Assembly: GCA_005885285.1 (NCBI GenBank)
Contig: VAZG01000214.1
Location: 1-39,174, forward strand
Length of the DNA: 39,174 nucleotides
Direction of reading: 5' to 3'
Source: Alphaproteobacteria bacterium
Lineage (GTDB): Bacteria; Pseudomonadota; Alphaproteobacteria; Rhizobiales; Xanthobacteraceae
Each line of letters begins with the position of its first letter. Positions within the stretch are counted from its first letter, which is position 1. Made by a program: the position numbers and the translations under genes. The notes beneath the pieces were generated by a model, which was given only the letters and a program-made list of their open reading frames with translations, did no database searches and had not been told where the DNA came from. Of the stretch, positions 36,181 through 39,174 are shown in pieces.

Positions 36181-37101
36181 CTACGCTGCCTTTGCCGCGG
36201 CACCATGGGCATGCTTGTCGATCGCGTCGATGATCTGCGGCCACATCGGGATCGGCAGCGCGTGGCCCATGCCCTCGATCATTAAAAGCCTCGCGCCCGG
36301 AATCGAGGCGGCGGTGTCTTTGCCGCCTTCGGGGCGCACCAAGGGATCGACAGTGCCGTGAATGACCAGCGTCGGCGCCTTCACCGCACGCAGCCGCTCC
36401 TTGCGACTGCCGGACGCCAGGATGGCGCGGAGTTGCCGTCCGACGCCGGCCGGATTAAGGCCGCGCTCGTAGGTTCGTTCGGCGCGCGAGCGATCGAGCG
36501 CTTCGTCTTCCGGAAAACTGCCGACGCGCAGGATCTTCCAGGTCTGGGCAAAGCGGACGAAATACTCTTCCTTGGTGGCCGGCGGCGGCGCCATCAGGAC
36601 GGCGGTGGCTTCGCGGCTCGGCGGCGGCACTTTTGGATTGCCGGTGGTCGACATGATCGAGGTCAGCGAGCGAACGGCTTGTGGAAACGAGATCGCGATT
36701 TCCTGGGCGATCATGCCGCCCATGGATGCACCCACCAAATGGGCTGACTTGATGCCGAGCGCGTCCATCAGCCCGATCGTGTCCTGCGCCATGTCGCGGA
36801 GCCTGTAGGGCGCGGCGATCGGGATTTTCAGGAACCTCAGCTTGAGCAATTCGATCGGCGTCAGCCGCTTGCCGCCGCTTAGCTTGGAGGATTTGCCGAT
36901 GTCGCGGTTGTCGAAGCGGATGACGCGAAAGCCGCGCGCCGCAAGCTGCCGGCAGAAATCGTCATCCCAATGGATCATCTGGGCGCCTAATCCCATGATC
37001 AACAGCATTGGCTCGGCACTGGCCTCGCCAAAAATCTCGTAACAGATGTCGATGCCGTTGGCGCAGGCGATCTGCGGCGGCTGGTGGGCTGACAAGTTCA
37101 C
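36181..37101 (-). CDS. Alpha/beta hydrolase
   Basis: This 306-residue hydrolase has the nucleophile elbow HLVGASMGGMIAQE with Ser126, the oxyanion segment LIMGLGAQMIHW, DNRDIGKS, a likely acid in HGTVDPLV and His in GMGHALP near the C-terminus. The pattern fits esterases of the RdmC/TAP-like group. I start at GTG 37101 because GAGGAAG lies six bases upstream; the open frame to 37371 would overlap the divergent phaE-like gene and reads as non-coding. It is convergent with the CYP102 gene (17-base gap). The substrate is unknown. Confidence 0.85.
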   Translation of the reverse strand: MNLSAHQPPQIACANGIDICYEIFGEASAEPMLLIMGLGAQMIHWDDDFCRQLAARGFRVIRFDNRDIGKSSKLSGGKRLTPIELLKLRFLKIPIAAPYRLRDMAQDTIGLMDALGIKSAHLVGASMGGMIAQEIAISFPQAVRSLTSIMSTTGNPKVPPPSREATAVLMAPPPATKEEYFVRFAQTWKILRVGSFPEDEALDRSRAERTYERGLNPAGVGRQLRAILASGSRKERLRAVKAPTLVIHGTVDPLVRPEGGKDTAASIPGARLLMIEGMGHALPIPMWPQIIDAIDKHAHGAAAKAA

Positions 37102-37288
37102 CTGTTGCTTCCTCAAAACGGACTTGGGTGGCAACTCTATGCCACGGTTTCCGGCAACGCAGAAGGTTTTCTGGGGCCGCCGCTGCCGGCCAAATCGCGG
37201 CCCCACGGTTGACCGGCCCACCGCAACGGTGTCGTATGACGACAAAACGACGGGGACCAGCCCCGGTGACGATGGCGGGAGGACGCCG

Positions 37289-37672
37289 GTGGCCGACAAA
37301 AGCAATGACCCGGTCGTGTTGTGGCAAACCATGATCGGCGAGATGGAGAAGGGATTCAATTCCTTCGCCAATCAGGCGATGGCTTCCCCGGAATTTTCCA
37401 GAGCGATGAACCAGGCCGGCGGCGCTGCGGCGGGCGCGCAAAAGCAGCTCGGCGAACTGATGGAGAAATACCTCCTCGCGATGAACCTGCCGAGCCGCTC
37501 GCAACTGGTCGGCATGGCCGAGCGACTGCAATCGATCGAAGGCCAGTTGAACGAGATCAAGGCGCTGTTGCATCAGGTCCATCACAATTCCGCGGCGCCG
37601 GCGGGTGGCTATGGCACGGCCAGGCCGCCGCGCACCAAGCGGCCTCCGTCACCGGGCGGAGAGCAGAAATGA
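37289..37672 (+). CDS. Small PhaE-like subunit of PHA synthase
   Basis: This 127-residue protein is mostly helical. The segment YLLAMNLPSRSQLVGMAERL, then QSIEGQLNEIKALL (about 61-94), resembles the conserved C-terminal part of PhaE, the partner of class III PHA synthase. A basic, Pro-rich tail follows. I start at GTG 37289, which has GGGAGGA five bases upstream; the longer frame to 37046 runs over the divergent gene's start. It overlaps the phaC-like gene by four bases (ATGA), so the two should form a complex. True PhaE proteins are near 350 residues and PhaR near 200, so this is a short form. Confidence 0.65.
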   Translation: MADKSNDPVVLWQTMIGEMEKGFNSFANQAMASPEFSRAMNQAGGAAAGAQKQLGELMEKYLLAMNLPSRSQLVGMAERLQSIEGQLNEIKALLHQVHHNSAAPAGGYGTARPPRTKRPPSPGGEQK

Positions 37673-38766
37673 ACGCCAGCGCTGGCCTTGGTCTTGCGGC
37701 GCGCGATCTCGCTGAACTCCCGGACCGCATCCAGTCCGAGGTCCAGCGCGCAATCCAGCGCAGCATCAAGGGCGTCGAATATTTCTCGACGTCCGGGCCA
37801 TCGCTCGGCTCGACGCCCAAGGACATCCTGCACGTCCGCGGCACGATGAACCTTTATCATTATCGCCCTATCGCGGATGAGATCTACCGCGTGCCGATTC
37901 TGATCGTGATGGCGACCACCAACCGCGGCTACATTCTCGACATGGTGCCCGGCCAGAGCTTTATCGAATTCCTGTTGAAGCGCGGCTACGACGTCTACAT
38001 GCTGGACTGGACCGCGCCGAAGCCGGAAGAGAAGACTCTTGGGATGGAGGACTACGTCCTCGACTTCATCCCCGATTGCGTGCGCCGCGTGCAACAGGAT
38101 TCCGGCGAGACCGACATCACCGTGATCGGCTATTGCTTCGGCGGCGTCCTGTCGTTGCTGTACGGCGCGATCTTCAACGATGGGCCGATGAAGAATCTGA
38201 TCTGCTTCACGACGCCGATCGATTTCCGCGAGATGAAGCTGTTCCAGAACTTTTCCGACCGCCGCTATTTCGACGTTGACCGGCTGATCGACAGCGTTGG
38301 CAACGTGCCGCCGGAAATGATCCTCTCTTCATTTGAGATGCTGCGGCCGGCCTCGCGCGCCGCAAGCCAGGTGCAGTTGTGGGAGAACATCTGGAACGAC
38401 GAGTTCGTAAAATCGTACCGGATGTTCGATCGCTGGGCGACCGACACGCTTCCTTTGGCCGGCGAGTATTTCCGCGACATCACTAAGGACCTGATGTGGG
38501 ACAACAAGCTTTACAACGGCACCATGTCGGTCGGCGGGCGCAAGGCCGATATCGCCGACATCAAGGTGCCGATCCTGCACGCGGTCGCCGAGCATGACCA
38601 CATCGTTCCCTATGACGCGGCCAAACACCTGATCGCGAGAGTGGGCTCAAAGGACAAGGAGGAGGTGATGCTCAAAGGCGGTCACGTCAGCCTTGTTGCG
38701 GGCGCCAACGCGATCAAGCGCCTGTGGCCGAAACTGGACTCCTGGTTGGGTGGAAAATCGACATGA
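37669..38766 (+). CDS. phaC: Poly(3-hydroxyalkanoate) synthase, class III PhaC-like
   Basis: This 365-residue enzyme polymerises hydroxyacyl-CoA into polyester granules. The lipase-like box is GYCFGG with nucleophile Cys156 instead of Ser, the mark of PHA synthases. Asp310 in AEHDHIVP and His339 in GGHVSL complete the triad, and their spacing agrees with the class III enzyme of Allochromatium (Cys149, Asp302, His331). The length is that of class III/IV, not the near-600 residues of class I, which rhizobia usually also have elsewhere. It overlaps the small PhaE-like gene upstream and the GNAT gene downstream by four bases each, so all three lie in one operon. Confidence 0.88.
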   Translation: MNASAGLGLAARDLAELPDRIQSEVQRAIQRSIKGVEYFSTSGPSLGSTPKDILHVRGTMNLYHYRPIADEIYRVPILIVMATTNRGYILDMVPGQSFIEFLLKRGYDVYMLDWTAPKPEEKTLGMEDYVLDFIPDCVRRVQQDSGETDITVIGYCFGGVLSLLYGAIFNDGPMKNLICFTTPIDFREMKLFQNFSDRRYFDVDRLIDSVGNVPPEMILSSFEMLRPASRAASQVQLWENIWNDEFVKSYRMFDRWATDTLPLAGEYFRDITKDLMWDNKLYNGTMSVGGRKADIADIKVPILHAVAEHDHIVPYDAAKHLIARVGSKDKEEVMLKGGHVSLVAGANAIKRLWPKLDSWLGGKST

Positions 38767-39174
38767 GTGAAACACGTTCCTATCCGCGCCACGCCAAGCT
38801 GGATGCCGGCGACGTCGAATTCCGCCTGATGTCGCGGGCGGACGAGCTAGCGGTGCTCGAGTTCGCGAAGGCGCTGCCGACGCACGACTTGCTGTTCCTG
38901 CCGCGCAATATCAGCCAGCCCAAGGTGCTGTCGGCCTGGATCCAAGAGATCGAGCGCGGCGACATCACGAGCCTGCTTGCGGTGAAGGACGGCAACGTTG
39001 TCGGCTGCGGGACGCTGGTGCGCGACCCGCATTCCTGGTCGCCGCATGTCGGCGAGATCCGGATGGTGGTGTCAGCGGAGGTGCGCGGGCAGGGCGTCGG
39101 ACGCGCGCTGTCGCAGGAGACGTTTGCGCTCGCGCTGGGCGCGGGCCTGGAAAAGCTTTCGGTGCAGATGACGG
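38763..39174 (+). CDS. GNAT family N-acetyltransferase (cut by window end)
   Basis: The first 137 residues are present and the gene runs off the window. The GNAT acetyl-CoA loop is visible as VRGQGVGRAL, preceded by the beta strand HVGEIRMVVS. The ATG overlaps the stop of the phaC-like gene (ATGA), so it is co-translated with the PHA synthase pair. The acceptor substrate is unknown. Membership of a PHA operon suggests modification of a granule or acyl-metabolism protein, which is inference. Confidence 0.82.
   Translation, partial: MSETRSYPRHAKLDAGDVEFRLMSRADELAVLEFAKALPTHDLLFLPRNISQPKVLSAWIQEIERGDITSLLAVKDGNVVGCGTLVRDPHSWSPHVGEIRMVVSAEVRGQGVGRALSQETFALALGAGLEKLSVQMT

Noticed and set aside
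34751..36244. 497-codon minus-strand open frame
   Set aside because: It is antisense to the CYP102 reductase domain; the composition is that of a shadow frame.
37209..37240. Promoter TTGACC with TCGTAT or TATGAC before the PhaE-like gene
   Set aside because: The first -10 candidate is weak and the second is 20 bases away, too far to support.
37046..37288. N-terminal extension of the PhaE-like gene
   Set aside because: It overlaps the divergent hydrolase start, while GTG 37289 has a strong ribosome binding site.
1..39174. tRNA, rRNA, CRISPR, integrase, transposase or attachment sites
   Set aside because: I scanned for these and saw none; the repeats present are single or tandem palindromic elements without regular spacers or coding capacity.

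Overview
The window reads as a piece of chromosome from an alphaproteobacterium of the Bradyrhizobium/Rhodopseudomonas (Nitrobacteraceae) type. The base composition is GC-rich, dicistronic ATGA overlaps are frequent, the CYP102, WS/DGAT and peptide-ABC proteins look rhizobial, and at least four intergenic repeats resemble the dispersed palindromic repeats of that family. I see no rRNA, tRNA, CRISPR array, phage or insertion sequence. Almost every base outside short gaps is coding; no gene-free stretch exceeds about 200 bases.

Layout. (1) 1-2524: a cytochrome P450 with a short N-terminus, divergent from a two-subunit thiamine-diphosphate decarboxylase of the sulfopyruvate/phosphonopyruvate type. 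(2) 2572-7799: a TetR repressor with a palindromic operator over its own promoter, then an RND efflux pair (adaptor and inner-membrane pump) split by a double palindromic repeat. (3) 7941-12874: a membrane sensor kinase with a dCache domain and three GAF domains, overlapping a response regulator fused to a class III adenylate cyclase, so a two-component cAMP switch. (4) 12925-13671: a RidA-like protein. (5) 13874-27665, all on the minus strand: two complete oligopeptide-type ABC importers (each one binding protein, two permeases, two ATPases) on either side of a gamma-glutamyltransferase-family enzyme and a DUF1028 protein. A DadA-like FAD oxidoreductase (27851-29104) diverges from the first importer. 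(6) 29206-36163, plus strand: DUF6489 protein, lipase-like hydrolase, wax ester synthase/DGAT, epoxide hydrolase and a self-sufficient CYP102 P450-reductase. (7) 36181-39174: an alpha/beta hydrolase on the minus strand, then a class III-like PHA synthase pair (small PhaE-like subunit and PhaC) and the start of a GNAT acetyltransferase.

How the genes may work together (inference). Regions 4 and 5 look like an uptake and breakdown module for peptides or amides: import, cleavage by an Ntn-hydrolase acylase, amino-acid oxidation by a DadA-like flavoenzyme, and possibly imine removal by the RidA-like protein. Regions 6 and 7 bring together neutral-lipid synthesis, lipid hydrolysis, fatty-acid hydroxylation, epoxide opening and polyester synthesis, suggesting a carbon-storage and fatty-acyl locus.

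The most notable oddities are a GGT-family enzyme whose gamma-glutamyl-binding residues look replaced, a CYP102 that appears to lack about 33 residues of the reductase connecting domain, a triple-GAF kinase paired with an adenylate cyclase, and repeat elements placed inside operons.
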